This document shows positions 21,152-32,720 of a DNA stretch of 64,000 nucleotides, piece after piece. The notes beneath the pieces are model-generated. The model saw only the letters and a list, made by a program, of their open reading frames with translations. It was not told where the DNA came from and ran no database searches. The translations under genes and the position numbers were made by a program. Source of the DNA: Leptasterias polaris (Eukaryota > Echinodermata > Asteroidea > Forcipulatida > Asteriidae); the NCBI GenBank assembly GCA_037783415.1, contig JAZGTN010000176.1:1-64000 (forward strand), written 5' to 3'. Each line of letters opens with the position of its first letter. Within the stretch, counting starts at the first letter, position 1.

Positions 21152-24100
21152 ACACTTGCAAGGTGACTTCTAAGAAAATATGCTTGAGAAAAATAATTTA
21201 AAGTTTGAGTGGCCAGGGCAAGGCTGCTTGCACATTAATATGCTATCGTGCGTCATTTATTGTCCTTTTTCGACCAGATGTAAAAGTAAAAATGTTGTCA
21301 TGTCTGTCCAAAAGTTTGAGCAAGGTTAACATTCTACAACCATACAAACATTATCCAGAAATAGTAGTTTTAAAGAAATGAATAAGATAAGATATTAAGA
21401 AATTTTCAACTCAATACGTGAATCACACATTAAAAGCAGATCTGAGTTTGCCTACATGATGACAAACTCAGGTTCATACCTACTGGTTTGGGAATGAGCA
21501 GTTTTCAACAAGATTCTTTCTTACCTGATCAAAAGTTCATGAGTGCAAACATGTGGTTTAGGGTGTCATTGCCTGTGAGTTTACAGACACAACCATCGAC
21601 GAAATTTCACAGGTTCTTGTTTATAATGAGAAGTTTGGGGAAAGTGAGTTAAATGTTATCATTAAAGCAACTTTGAATCATAAAAATCGACCAAATATAT
21701 CTCGAGAAATTGAATAAGAAACAAGAGGACTTTCTCTCTGCTCTTCAGCATTTCGGTTATTTGACACCAGCAAGTAGGCTTGTGGGTCAGGATCACTGGC
21801 CTTGGGGAAGTGGGTTCCAGGGTGAATGTTTATAAAACAATTACTTTACTGATAACAGCTGATAAGATTCACAGTGAATTAAACCAGTGAGTAGAATTCG
21901 GAGATTTTGGTAAATTATGGGAAATTCAAGTAATGTTCCAATTTGAACTGGAAGTCGATGTCAAAAGGATCTGTTCTTTGTAGCGTTTGTCGAACTTTTA
22001 ACAACCTATCCGATGATGTGTACATTGTAAAAATCAACGTTGTGGTTCACAAGTTATGATTTTTTCAAGTATTAAACTTTGATTTAATGTAATTTGATAC
22101 CCGATGACGTCATCATGACATCATCAAGTGTGTGTCGTCTTGATATTAAGGTTCAGCTGTCTGATGAGTTTCAATGTTCAATTCAATCTCAATCTTGAGT
22201 TATTTCGTAGATAAGCCTGAAATTGATTTTTTTGGAGGAAAAACAACGAAGGCGAACTTCAACCCAGGATAACGACCCGGAAGTTAAGGTCATACGATTT
22301 TGGCGTTAACTTTTCAAATGTTGCCCCAGTCTTGGTCTATCAGATGCCCAACTATGAACATCATAGCTTTCAAATTCGGAAAGATACAGCGAATAGCAAA
22401 TGGTCATTTTTCAACTTTAAAAACCTTGTAATTCGACACCTGATGATGTCATCATGATGAAATTGTTCAAGCGCCGTCCTCATGTTCAGGTTCAAGTATA
22501 TTGCAATTTTCAAGGTTCATCTGAATTTCTTTTTTGAGTTTAATGACAGAGAAGAGTTGCCTAGAAGAAGATTCTGAAGAAGAAAACTAGAGATTCAATT
22601 TTTGTCATGTGACAAAAACAAGGTGTTCGTGGAGAGTGATTAAATGAAAAGGTAACGACATCATACCTTATCAATTCAATGCCTGGTTCAGGAGTTAAGA
22701 ATTTTTCAAAAATTAAACATCAACTTCCGGTTTTGACCGGAAGTCAAGGTCAAATAGGGTCACATTTTGTGTAGCGCGTGATTAGTTTATGACGACCTTT
22801 TAGATGATGTATAGATTAAAAAAATCCAATGTGTTGTTCAGAAGTTATGATTTTTTCAAATTTAAAATGTCATCTTCCTGTTTGAACAGGAAGTCAAGGT
22901 CAAATGGGGTCAATTTTTGTGTAGCATTTGTCAAACTTTAAATTACCTATCTGATGATGTGTAGATTGTAAAAATCAAATAAATAGTTCATAAGTTATGT
23001 TTTTTACAAATATTAAACTTTGATTTATTTTAATTCGATACCCGATGACGTCATCATGACGTCATTTAGTTTGTGTCGTCTTGATAATGAGGTTCAACTA
23101 TCTTATGAGTTTCAATGTTCAATTCAATTTCAATCTTGAGTTATTCCGTAGATAAGCCCGAAAACGATTTCATTTATCAGCACTGTTTACTAAAAATATC
23201 CAGCGAAAGAGGGCGCTGTTTCCCGCCAGAGCAAACCATAGACGGAAGACGACGACAGCACACAGTCAGCGCGTGAACTGTGGCTTGCATCAGTTTCAAC
23301 GTTATGTGTACATAATGTGTTGTCAATGAAAGTGGGGGGGGGGGGGGTACGAGTGGGAAGGTGCGTTTCATTCTCCGGTTTTTACCAGATGTATAAAGTA
23401 AAATGTTGTTATCTCTGTGCAAAAGTTTAAGAGGGATTGCTGTTCTACAATCTGATACAAAAATTATGCTGAAGTGATCAGTAGTTTTAAAGATATGAAT
23501 AAGATAAGATAATATGAAACTTTCAACTTCCGTTTTGAACCGGAAGTAAGTTAAAATATTGTACGGGTTCTGTGAAGCATTTGTCAAACTTTAAACGACC
23601 TATCCGATGATGTGTAGATTGTTAAAATCCGAATTATGGTTCTTGAGTTATGATTTTTACAAATATTAAACTTTGATTTATTGTAATTCGATCCCCGATG
23701 ACGTCATCATGACGTCATAATATGTGTTGTCTTGATAGTGAGGTTCAACTATCTGATGAGTTTCAATGTTCAATTCAATCTCAATCTTGAGTTATTCCGT
23801 AGATAAGCTCGAAAGTTGTTTTTTGAAGGAAAAAAACTAAGACAAACTTTGACCTTCCGGTACGACCAGAAGTAAAGGTCATACGAATTTCGTGTTAACT
23901 TTTCTAATGTTGCCCAAGTCTTGATCTATCTGATGTCCAAGTATGAACATCATAGCTTTCGTATTCGTTGTGATACAAAAAAGCAAATGGTAATTTTTCA
24001 ACTTTAAAAACCTTGTAACTCAACACCTGATGACGTCATCATGACGTAATGACAACTGTGCCGTCTTCGTATTGAGGTTCAATTATCTGATGAGTTTCAA

Positions 24101-24190
24101 GGTTCAATTCAATTTCAATCTTGAGTCATGTTACAGAGAAGAGTTCCGTGGAAGGAGAAGAAAAAAAACAAAAAACAGAACAAAAACAAG

Positions 24191-24276
24191 AGGTGTTCGT
24201 GCTGAATTGCACGAACACCTACAAAAAAACCAGAACAATATCAAGAGGTGTTCGTGCACATATTGCACGAACACCT
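24191..24276. repeat. Two hairpins AGGTGTTCGTGC...GCACGAACACCT
   Basis: Two near-perfect 30-bp palindromes (24191-24220 and 24246-24276) separated by CAAGA-type linkers. They mark the end of the third array unit. Related hairpins occur at 28661, 28761, 29521 and 29614. Confidence 0.85.
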
Positions 24277-24899
24277 AAAAACCCTTGAGATTCAGTTTTT
24301 GTTAATTACAAAAACAAGGTGTTCTTGGAGAGTGTTTGAATTAATAGGTAACAACATTTATACTTGATCGATCCAATGCGTGGTTATGAATTTTTCAAAA
24401 ATTTAAACATCAATTTCCGTTTTGTACCGAAAGTCAAGGTCAAAAAGGGTCACATTTTGTGTAGCGCATGATTAGTTTATGAAGACCTTTTAGATGATGG
24501 ATGGATTGTAAACATCCAATATGTGTTTCAGAAGTTATGATTTTTTTCAAACATAAAGTTTCAATTTCCGTTTTGAACTGAAAGGCAATGTCAAATGAGG
24601 TCACACTTGGTAGCGTTGATAAAGTTAAAAAAGTTTTATCTGATGATGTACAGAAAATAAACAATATGTGGTTCAGGAGTTACGATTTTTTCAAATATTA
24701 AATTTCATCTTCCTGTTTGAACTGGAAGTCAAGGTCAAATTGGGTCAAATATTGTGTATCGTTTCTTAAGTTGTTAAATACTTTTCGACTGATGTATAGA
24801 TTGTTAAAATCCATTGTGTGGTTCAGAATCAATTGTGTGGTTCAGAGGTCACACTTGGTAGCAGTGGTGAAGTCTTCGGAGTCCTTTCTGATGATGTAT

Positions 24900-25085
24900 A
24901 CCGTAATCTTCGGCATATAAGCCGCCCGCTGTACAGTATAAGCCGCAATGCACATTTGTCAAAACAAGATTTATGCGTCAGTGTGTACAATGTATAAGCC
25001 GCCCGGTGTATAAGCCGCAGTGGTGACCGCACACACAGAGGGGCCGTGCGTGTTTGCGGTCCTCTGTGGTGATGTACAGTGACTA
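24900..25085. repeat. Short repeat with several TATAAGCCGC motifs
   Basis: ATAAGCCGC occurs four times between 24917 and 25020, followed by an inverted pair around ACCGCACACACAGAGG and CCTCTGTGGTGATG. It is probably a MITE; family unknown. Confidence 0.55.
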
Positions 25086-25948
25086 GCGGGCGGCACGACA
25101 GTCATTGTACATCGTCACAAAGTGCGTCTTGCGTTGCATAAGTAAAAATGTACTGAAGTTAACACCATCGATCGTTATTGGAATCATTTATTAGAATGGT
25201 CTGCAGTCAAGTGGGTCTATTTTCTTTTCGTAAATTTTGAATGGCGATATACATTGTGTTGTCTGGTAAATATCGCCGATATTTCGATATTCGTGAAGTT
25301 TTTTCGAACGCGGAAAGACGGTTTTATCACAGGGAGGAAGTGAGCAATTATAAACAAACAAGACTTGACTGTATTGATAAACTGCTGAGGTAAAATCACT
25401 GAATTTAATATCCATATTCCATGAAAACAGAACGTCTTACATTTTTATCACTAGTTCCGACTTAATTAATTAATGGTTTTTACCTCCATGCAGGGTTGTG
25501 ACCAGAGGTATTAAAGAACCGGTTAATTTTCACAGATGAGCGTAGAGCTAAACGTAGAGCTATACGTTTCCAAAAATTTATTGAATTGTGCACTGCTCGG
25601 AGATGTGTGCATCGCCGCGTGAACGAACGACATGTGTGTGCTCATAACTTGGTGAGTTAGATAACAAATAAAACACATGCATCAAAAGGAGGAAGTCTGG
25701 CTACGTGATACACTACATGTACATGTACATAAACCATTTAGACACAGACTCGATGCATAACGTAGAGCTATACTTTCTACTTTAGTCTGGCTCCTAGGTT
25801 TGTCTAATGCTTTACTCATAGGATGCGGCAGCAAACAGACGCTAGAATATATTTTTTTCTGATACATGTAGCATGGAAAGGGGAAACATCGCTGCATCAA
25901 ACAGTCAACTTGAAATAAAAATGACACCAACAAGAAATGATCAATCGC

Positions 25949-26168
25949 GATCGTCGAGGCCAAGATTTAACAACACTTTTAATTTTGTTAGTTTTCAGTT
26001 ACGTAAGAAGAATTCCTTAGTATTATTTTAAGCTTATTTAGTAGCAAAGAATACTGGTCGGCAATGTCGTAACATTGCTTAAGAGCCGGTCGGGATTTTT
26101 TAGAACTGGTTAGTGCTGACCAGCCCCGATCTCTGAAGCTGGTGCCTCGATTTTAATTCTTATATATG
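25949..26168. repeat. ~220-bp direct repeat, first copy
   Basis: It runs from GGCCAAGATTTAACAACAC through GGTCGGCAATGTCGTAACAT and GAGCCGGTCGGGATTTTTTA to GAAGCTGGTGCCTCGAT. It matches 26986-27210 in the same orientation, about 1 kb away. Confidence 0.8.
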
Positions 26169-26844
26169 TGGGTCTTTCAGTAAATAAGGGGGCCAAAGCG
26201 TGACATGGTGTTATATCTCAAAAGATAATGTACTTTCGATATTCTTTGCATGTTTAAGTGGTGGGATAGCTCATACGTTTAATCTTCAATTTCTCGAATC
26301 AGATTTTTGTTTTCATATACGATCCAAAACTATCCATCACACTGTAACGGAGACACCGGAATCTCAGTTTCCTGTTATAGTGGGAAACTTGTGACTTGTT
26401 TTGCCATAAATTAGTAGGTTTTCATTGAAAATGTAAATTTCAAAGGGTAATATGTAAACATCATTGGTATACATGTACTGTAATTCAGCTATTTTCAATG
26501 AAAACCTTCAAACGTAGGCCAAGAAGTAAAAGCCGACAGTTTCACGCGTAACCGAGAGACTGGTGTCTTTGTTACACCGTGACTCAAAAAGTATAATTCT
26601 CTCCTTTCAATATGCATCATAAATGTCTGAATCTAGCAAAATGCATATGTAATACCTGCTACATGTATATAGCATGTATTACCCCCACATTCTACGAAAA
26701 TGCCGTGGTGCCCTTTTTACATTTACGAAATTGCTGCGATGCCCTTCAAATTCTAGAAAAAGCACGGCAATTATTGCTGTGCCCTTATGAACTCGAAGTT
26801 CGAGGCCGTTGTTGTATTTAGTCATGGAAGTGGGCTTTTTATTG

Positions 26845-26970
26845 GGACATTATGTGACTTGTGACTTGTGACTTGACTTGACTTGCGAAAATTTGACTTG
26901 TGACTTGACTTGACTTGCGAAAATTTGACTTGAGCAAAGATGACTTGCGACTTGACTTGAAAAAATGACT
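26845..26970. repeat. TGACTTG minisatellite
   Basis: A run of GTGACTTGTGACTTG and GACTTGACTTGCGAAAATTT units, about 125 bp, immediately left of the second direct-repeat copy. Confidence 0.85.
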
Positions 26971-26985
26971 TAGTTACAACATCGT

Positions 26986-27210
26986 GATCGTAGAGGCCAA
27001 GATTTAACAACACTTTTATTTTTGATAGTTTTCAGTTACGTCTTAGTATTATTTTAAGCTTATTTAGTAGCAAAAAATACCGGTCGGCAATGTCGTAACA
27101 TTGCTTGAGAGCCGGTCGGGATTTTTTAGAACTGGTTAGTGCCGACCAGCCCCGAACGTTGCGCGCGATCTCTGAAGCTGGTGCCTCGATTTTTATTCTT
27201 ATACATGTGC
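26986..27210. repeat. ~220-bp direct repeat, second copy
   Basis: Partner of 25949-26168. It lacks ~11 bases of the first copy (after CAGTTACG) and gains CGTTGCGCGC before TCTCTGAAGC. Confidence 0.8.
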
Positions 27211-28660
27211 ACGTGACGTTTCCAGAACACGTGGTGATTTCTCACTCAGGGAATTTCCCTCGCACCTTCGCTCCCACGACTACATGCCGTTTCTTCATCC
27301 CCTGACAATAAAGTATAGCAACTACACATGTAGGAGCAAGCACATCCACGGGATCAAGGTGATGAGTACTACATGTATATAGTGTTTAATGGTACCCATT
27401 ACTGAAGCAACATTAATTGTAATGATTATGAAAGGGCATAAGAACCTATTGTTTAAACAAGGTGTGCATTAGGTTGACTTTATTTTGTTGTTCACATTGT
27501 TATTCTTTGAAGCACTCAATAGGATCTAAAAGTGGGATTCTCGTAAAAACCGGTTATGATCAGACTCAAATTAATGTTGATTTTTTTTTCCGATTGCATT
27601 TTCTTAGTTATCAAATATCATACATCACCAAAACAGGTCAGCAAAATACCCTCTTTTAGTCGCTATTTGCCACCAAGCCAACAAAAGGATAAACGAAGGT
27701 TATGCACTGAGCTAATAATTGGACTACCGTCCTAGATTTTCGAGTCGACATTGTGTCACAGAGCCAATTTTTTTTCACAGAGCGCTGTAAATGAATGACC
27801 ATTAATTTGATATAGGGCCACCATGGATGTGACATGTACTGTAAGTTTCAGGTTAAATGTGGGCTACATGTACATATACATGGTCTTCGTGGACCTTGAA
27901 CCTTTTGATCAATGGAGCGGAACAGCCAGCCGCAGCATGCCTATGTGGGTTAATACTAATGAAATGTTCAACTTCTGATTTGAACGGGATGTAAGGTCAA
28001 ATGGGGTCACACTTTGTGTGGCGTTTTTTGTTGGGTTGTAAAAGACCTCTCTGATGATGTACAGATTGTACAAATCCATTGTTTATATAGTTACTGAGTT
28101 ATGAATTTTTGAAATTTTAAACTGTGATTTACTGTATTTCGACACCTGATGACGTCCTCATGACATCACAACTTACTCAGCATCTGCTAGTTATATTCAT
28201 AACTACATCAGGGATGTGATTTCTCCATTTTTAACCGGAAATCCAGGGTTTTTTGCACTAAAAAAAAAAATCCTATTTTTTGCCCCCCCCCATTTTTTTA
28301 TTTTTTTTAACCTTAAGATCAAATTCATTAAAAAATGAAGATAAAACCATATATAACGCCCCAGATGAGATTGAAGAGTAGGGCTTTTAAAACCAAAGAT
28401 AAAAGTTATTATTCGTGCTCGCAAGGTTTCGAGCTTGCATGCTTTGCGTTTTGCGCTCAGAGTTCAGGTTTTTTTTTTCAAAAGCCTATCACTACCTGCT
28501 GCCGACATGCAAAGTAATAAGGTTTGCAAATATACTTTTACTTGCAGACAAAACTTATCGAGAAGAAAAATAAAGACTTAAAAAACACACCTGAAAACGA
28601 ACAAAAACAAAGAGTTGTTTGGGTTTAATCCCGGAACACCTAATAAACCCCAATAACAAT

Positions 28661-28787
28661 AGGTGTTTGGCTGTTGTCCGAACACCTAAAAAAAAAACTA
28701 CAAAAAATTGGTGTTTGCTTGTTGCACGAATAACTTTTTAAAAAACATAGCAATAACAATAGGTGTTCGGCTGTTGCCCAAACACCT
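28661..28787. repeat. Hairpins AGGTGTTYGGCTGTTG...AACACCT
   Basis: Palindromic units at 28661-28687 and 28761-28787, plus a decayed one near 28709-28737. They have the same arms as the 24191 hairpins but a CTGTTG loop, and are spaced by A-rich tracts and CAATAACAAT. Confidence 0.8.
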
Positions 28788-28811
28788 AAAAAAAAGCCAG
28801 GGAAATCTTTT

Positions 28812-28877
28812 GGGTGGGATTCAAACCCTTGACATTTGCACTGCTAGAGCAGATGTTTTACCACCAGACTAACAAGA
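28812..28877 (-). repeat. tRNA-like sequence (SINE head or tRNA pseudogene)
   Basis: On the minus strand a box A-like TAGTCTGGTGG and a box B-like GGTTTGAATCC are about 45 bp apart, as in a tRNA-type Pol III promoter. The anticodon arm does not fold cleanly (CTGC-TCTA-GCAG leaves only four loop bases), so I do not call a functional tRNA. Confidence 0.5.
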
Positions 28878-29520
28878 TAGTGTATCTTTGTTTACCCACA
28901 AAGTGCTAACATTACGTTTTTGAGCGGAATAGACCAACAATGCCTTATGCCAAATCAGTCTTCTTGGACATTCTGATCATTGAACCGTCTGATCAAAAGA
29001 GCGGAACAGTAAAAAACATTGCTTTTTGCATTATACACATGATGGTCAATAATTGTGTAGCTTTTAACGTCCAATTTCATAGACCAGAAATTTAAGTCAA
29101 ATTGGTATCATTTCTAGCCCCCTGTGCAAAAGTTAGAGCAGGCTTACAGAACTACAATCTGATATAAAAATTGTGATGAAATGATAAGTATTGATATAGA
29201 ATTTTGAAATATCCAACTTCCGGTTTGAACCGGAGGTCAGGTCAAATGGGGTCAAACTCAATATAATATTTGTTCAGTGTTCAATGCCCCTTCCGATGAT
29301 GTATAGATTGTAAAAATCCGACATGGTGTTCTTTAGGAAGTTATGATTTTTTTAAAATAATAAACTTTGATTAAAATGTATTTCAATACCTGTCATAATG
29401 TCAAGTGACGTAACTAAAGCAGTTTCATCTCCTAATGACTATCTAACTATATATGTGAAGTTTCAAGTTTATATGAGCTTGGGAAGTAAAGACAAAACAA
29501 AAAAACCAATAAAAAACAAG

Positions 29521-29643
29521 AGGTGTTCGGCTGTAATTGCCCGAATACCTAACAAGAGGTGTTACGAGCTATGCTCCAAACATCTATAAAAAATATTTAA
29601 AAAAACACGAAGAGATGTTCTGGGCGGATTGTCTGAACACCTA
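29521..29643. repeat. Further AGGTGTTCG-type hairpins
   Basis: Palindromes at 29521-29550 (CGGCTGTAATTGCCCG core) and 29614-29643 (TGTTCTGGGCGGATTGTCTG core), with a decayed one near 29556-29583. They follow a diverged CCGGAAGT module at 29205-29395, as at 24191. Confidence 0.7.
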
Positions 29644-30124
29644 CACATGTAAATATAGCGATAATCATAAACTAAAGTATTTGAAGAAACAGAATTGCAC
29701 ACACCTAAACCTCAATTTGGTTGGGACCAACTTGATCCTGGAAGCTTGTATACATGTATGCCTGAGACTTGCATTGTTCATTGCCAACTTTTGCCTCAGT
29801 GGAAATATTAAAATTGCCATCATTTTTGTCTATTAATAGGATCGCTGCCACAAAATGTAGAACAATATCCCTGTCAAAAAGAGATTACTTCACTGTCAGC
29901 ATATCCAAGACATGGTAAGACTTAAGATTAAACAATTGTTATGTAAGGGTTAATGCATGATTAAAGTGCTACCTTTACAAATTAAATAATTGAAGATTAG
30001 TACTGTGTTGCTTTTGTATTTGAAAAAGATGTTGAAGTTCGTTGTGCCCATACAACATTTTGTTTTCATCAGTGCCAAATAAGAATAATTGTAAAAGGTA
30101 AAAAATTCTTCCACGAACCTTCAT

Positions 30125-31260
30125 TTGCTCTTCATTTGTGCTGTTGGTTTTTCTCTGTTACTTATTCATATGCCCATGTATAATGATCCAGATCGGGAAG
30201 CATCGGCTTTCTTAGACTTGCTCAACTCTTTTAATCTGAAACAGCATTTGAATAATACATGTATGGCATGCCCACTCATTTACATGGCCATATACTTGAT
30301 AATGATACCGACCTACTCGTGCAACAGAGGAATTTGTCTATGATGTTTCCTCCAAGCACTACTTATCATCAGATCATGCAGCATTGACATGTTTGCTTGA
30401 CCCTGGCAAACCAAGAGCTGTCAAAACGGAGATCCAATTCTGCAAATTCTGCAATATTTATGTAAGCTAAGATTCTGACTACATACTACATGTACATTGT
30501 TTACATGGGTCCCCAATTATTAGTTAGCCACCCTACCCCCATTAATCTCATCTATACCCCCATGGCACAGTCCTGCACTCATCTCATCTTCTGACTACCC
30601 AGAGCCTGATCTTTGCTCATCATCCAGTTCTGACACAAATCAACTTGTTTTCAATATAAAACGGGGTATGTACACAAATGTTGGATAATCACCTTTTAAA
30701 CAACGAGATTTAGCGCATGTCACCCTAATGTGCCATGGTTTGGTGAGAACTTACCTAAAATGAAACAGAGTGCTTAGACGACTTGAGAGAAAAAGGCAAT
30801 TATCCAGGTCTGAAATTGATTGTCAGTTGTTTAGAGATGAGAGTTGTAGATACAATCACCTTCTGCATAAAGAAGAAGTGAAATATCATTCTCTGGCTCT
30901 ACAAGGTTGTGATTCTTGTAAACTCTTCCAAAGAGTCTGCCGGCTGTTTCATCCTACGACAAAAGAGACCTTTCCATCTGACAACAACTAGGCTATGCCT
31001 TTCACAGAACGACTTTCCAGTCATTTCTCAGGAAATATTAAAAAGCTAGTATTGATCTTCAACAAACCTCTAACTGTGACATCCCGGACATTATATTCTG
31101 AACATTGTAGTGGGAGGAAACCTTTGATCATTTTCTGCTAGTTGAAGAAGACTAGGTTGTAAGACTAATTGCACAATCAAAAGCTACAACTTACAGTCTT
31201 GATCCTGTTCCGACCTCGCTGGTAAAGCTCTTTGCCAAGGAACTCACACCTGTAACAACT
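30125..31260 (+). pseudogene. Decayed L2/CR1-like retrotransposon fragment
   Basis: Conceptual reading in several frames gives pieces of the endonuclease C-terminus (FLDLLNSFNLKQHLN near 30215; SSDHAALTCLLDPGKP near 30370) and later the start of the RT region (PTSLVKLFAKELTPVTTDIV near 31210). These match the order in L2/CR1 ORF2. The reading is full of stops and shifts. From 31261 to 32012 I recognise nothing. Confidence 0.6.
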
Positions 31261-32012
31261 GATATCGTTCCCTTTACGTTTTATTGTGTTTATGCAAATT
31301 AATTACATGTACTTTAAGGGCCATGGTCTGGGATGTGTACATTACAATTGGGGTTGAGTGATTTGTGATTGTTTTTGTGCTGTACGAGTAAATAGTTAGT
31401 GTGATTGGCTTGAAATAATGCCTGGATCTGAACGCAACTGCTTCGGCATGCCAATTTAAATTTAGCGCTGTGTTTTTAATCATTTGTTGAGATTTGAGAT
31501 GTTTAAGCCAAGCTCAGCCCTGCAGAACTGTGAGTACTATTCATGATATCAGGGTTCCTGTTTGATAAAGATATTAATAAGACGGTTGTGTACTTAAATT
31601 CTATGAGAATTAAGACCCCTTAATGTAGTAGGGTCTACCATGGCGCAATTTGGTAGCAGTGACGTAATATTATTTTAAGTTAAATGAAATCCAAAATGGC
31701 TGATGCTCATCTTACTATTGAGGCCTATGGGACTATTTACAATTTAAAAACTGTTAAACTATCAATATTACTGATGACTCTTGAGCCGGTTCTATAACCT
31801 TGGTGAGGGCGAGGATCACCACTATTGTGAAAACCAGTGCCAACAAAAAAAGTGTCAAGTATCCATGCGAGGAGGAAGCCACTGTCGATCACTGGCATTT
31901 GAATTTATTACAAGTAAAATACCAAACAAAATCAACTCGTCGTTCTAAGAGACTAGCCTTGGTCTTTTTCTTGATCCAATCAAAAGTTGAGTTCCAGAAA
32001 GAGATTACATAA

Positions 32013-32705
32013 TCACATTACAAAAAAGATGAATAAGGGATTCCTCTTCAGTCTTACACCACATACATGTTCATAGGAATCTTTTTTTTTACTTTGAAAA
32101 GAAAGGAATTTGTACCTAAAATCCAGTGTTAAATGGAACCGGAACCATTTAAGCTTGGAATCAACAGTATATGACAAGCTAGGGTACACTAAAAACATGA
32201 GACCATTTCGTAGAATCATAATTAATGTTGAGTTTCCTTTCCCAGTTGTCCACAAACTTCCTAACAACTTTTTTAGACTGAATAAAAATGTTGTATAACC
32301 AACGAGAACCCCTTTTATCACTAAGGAGAACTTGAAAATTAATACAAAGTAATCGATAAGACAAATAGGTCCAGCCAGTGCTTTCTGAAACAATACGTTG
32401 ATGCAGCCAGGTGATTTTTTAACCATCCATATGTAGGCTCTAATGTCAACCAAGTTTCCTTTCCCAGTTGTCCACAAACTTCCTAACAACTTTTTTAGAC
32501 TGAATAAAATTGTTGTATAATCCATGAGAACCCTTTTTATCACTAAGGATAACTTGAAAACTAAACAGAAGTTGAGGGAAGGGAAAAACTTTGTTGTTTG
32601 GCTCAACCTTAGAAGCTCTAATGATAGCACCAAACTACCATTATTGTCTAAAATATCACCGACAAAGAAAACCTCAGCTGACAGCCAGTGATGATAGTGC
32701 AACAC
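32013..32705 (-). pseudogene. L1-like ORF2 C-terminal fragment
   Basis: The reading contains AEVFFVGDILDNNGSLVLSL, which fits the L1/Tx1 region 'FFxxDLLDxxG' after the RT, and a downstream basic/aromatic tail. A ~100-bp stretch (32228-32330) recurs at 32455-32555 within it. Together with 36836-37434 and 54881-55460 it belongs to one L1-like element interrupted twice. About 300 residues expected between 36836 and this piece are missing. Confidence 0.55.
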
Positions 32706-32720
32706 AATTACTCCTGACCA

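Larger units (their letters stand above)
18437..24700 (+). repeat. Tandem array of 1.7-2.5-kb units made of ~130-bp sub-repeats
   Basis: Unit heads (AAACTAGAGATTCAGTTTTT, then GTTCGTGG) are at 18437, 20098 and 22584, with a variant near 24282. Tails end in GAGAAGAGTT plus a GAAGAAG-rich run. Inside each unit, ~130-bp modules repeat an inverted CCGGTTTGAACCGGAAGTCA-like motif, AAGGTCAAATGGGGTCA, GATGATGTGTAGATTGTAAA and GGTTCAGGAGTTATGATTTT. Most units also carry TGACGTCATCATGACGTCAT. No coding frame is shared by the modules. Diverged modules recur at 27955-28190 and 29205-29395. Confidence 0.85.
25086..27954. other. Intergenic region, no recognised gene
   Basis: Only short unconvincing open frames. 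It contains a ~220-bp direct repeat and a TGACTTG minisatellite, listed separately. An inverted pair TTTTCATTGAAAATG and ATTTTCAATGAAAA lies at 26420-26510. Confidence 0.55.

Noticed and set aside
22097..24060. TGACGTCA motifs as functional CRE promoters
   Set aside because: They recur in every repeat unit and no transcript start or gene lies downstream; reported only as repeat content.
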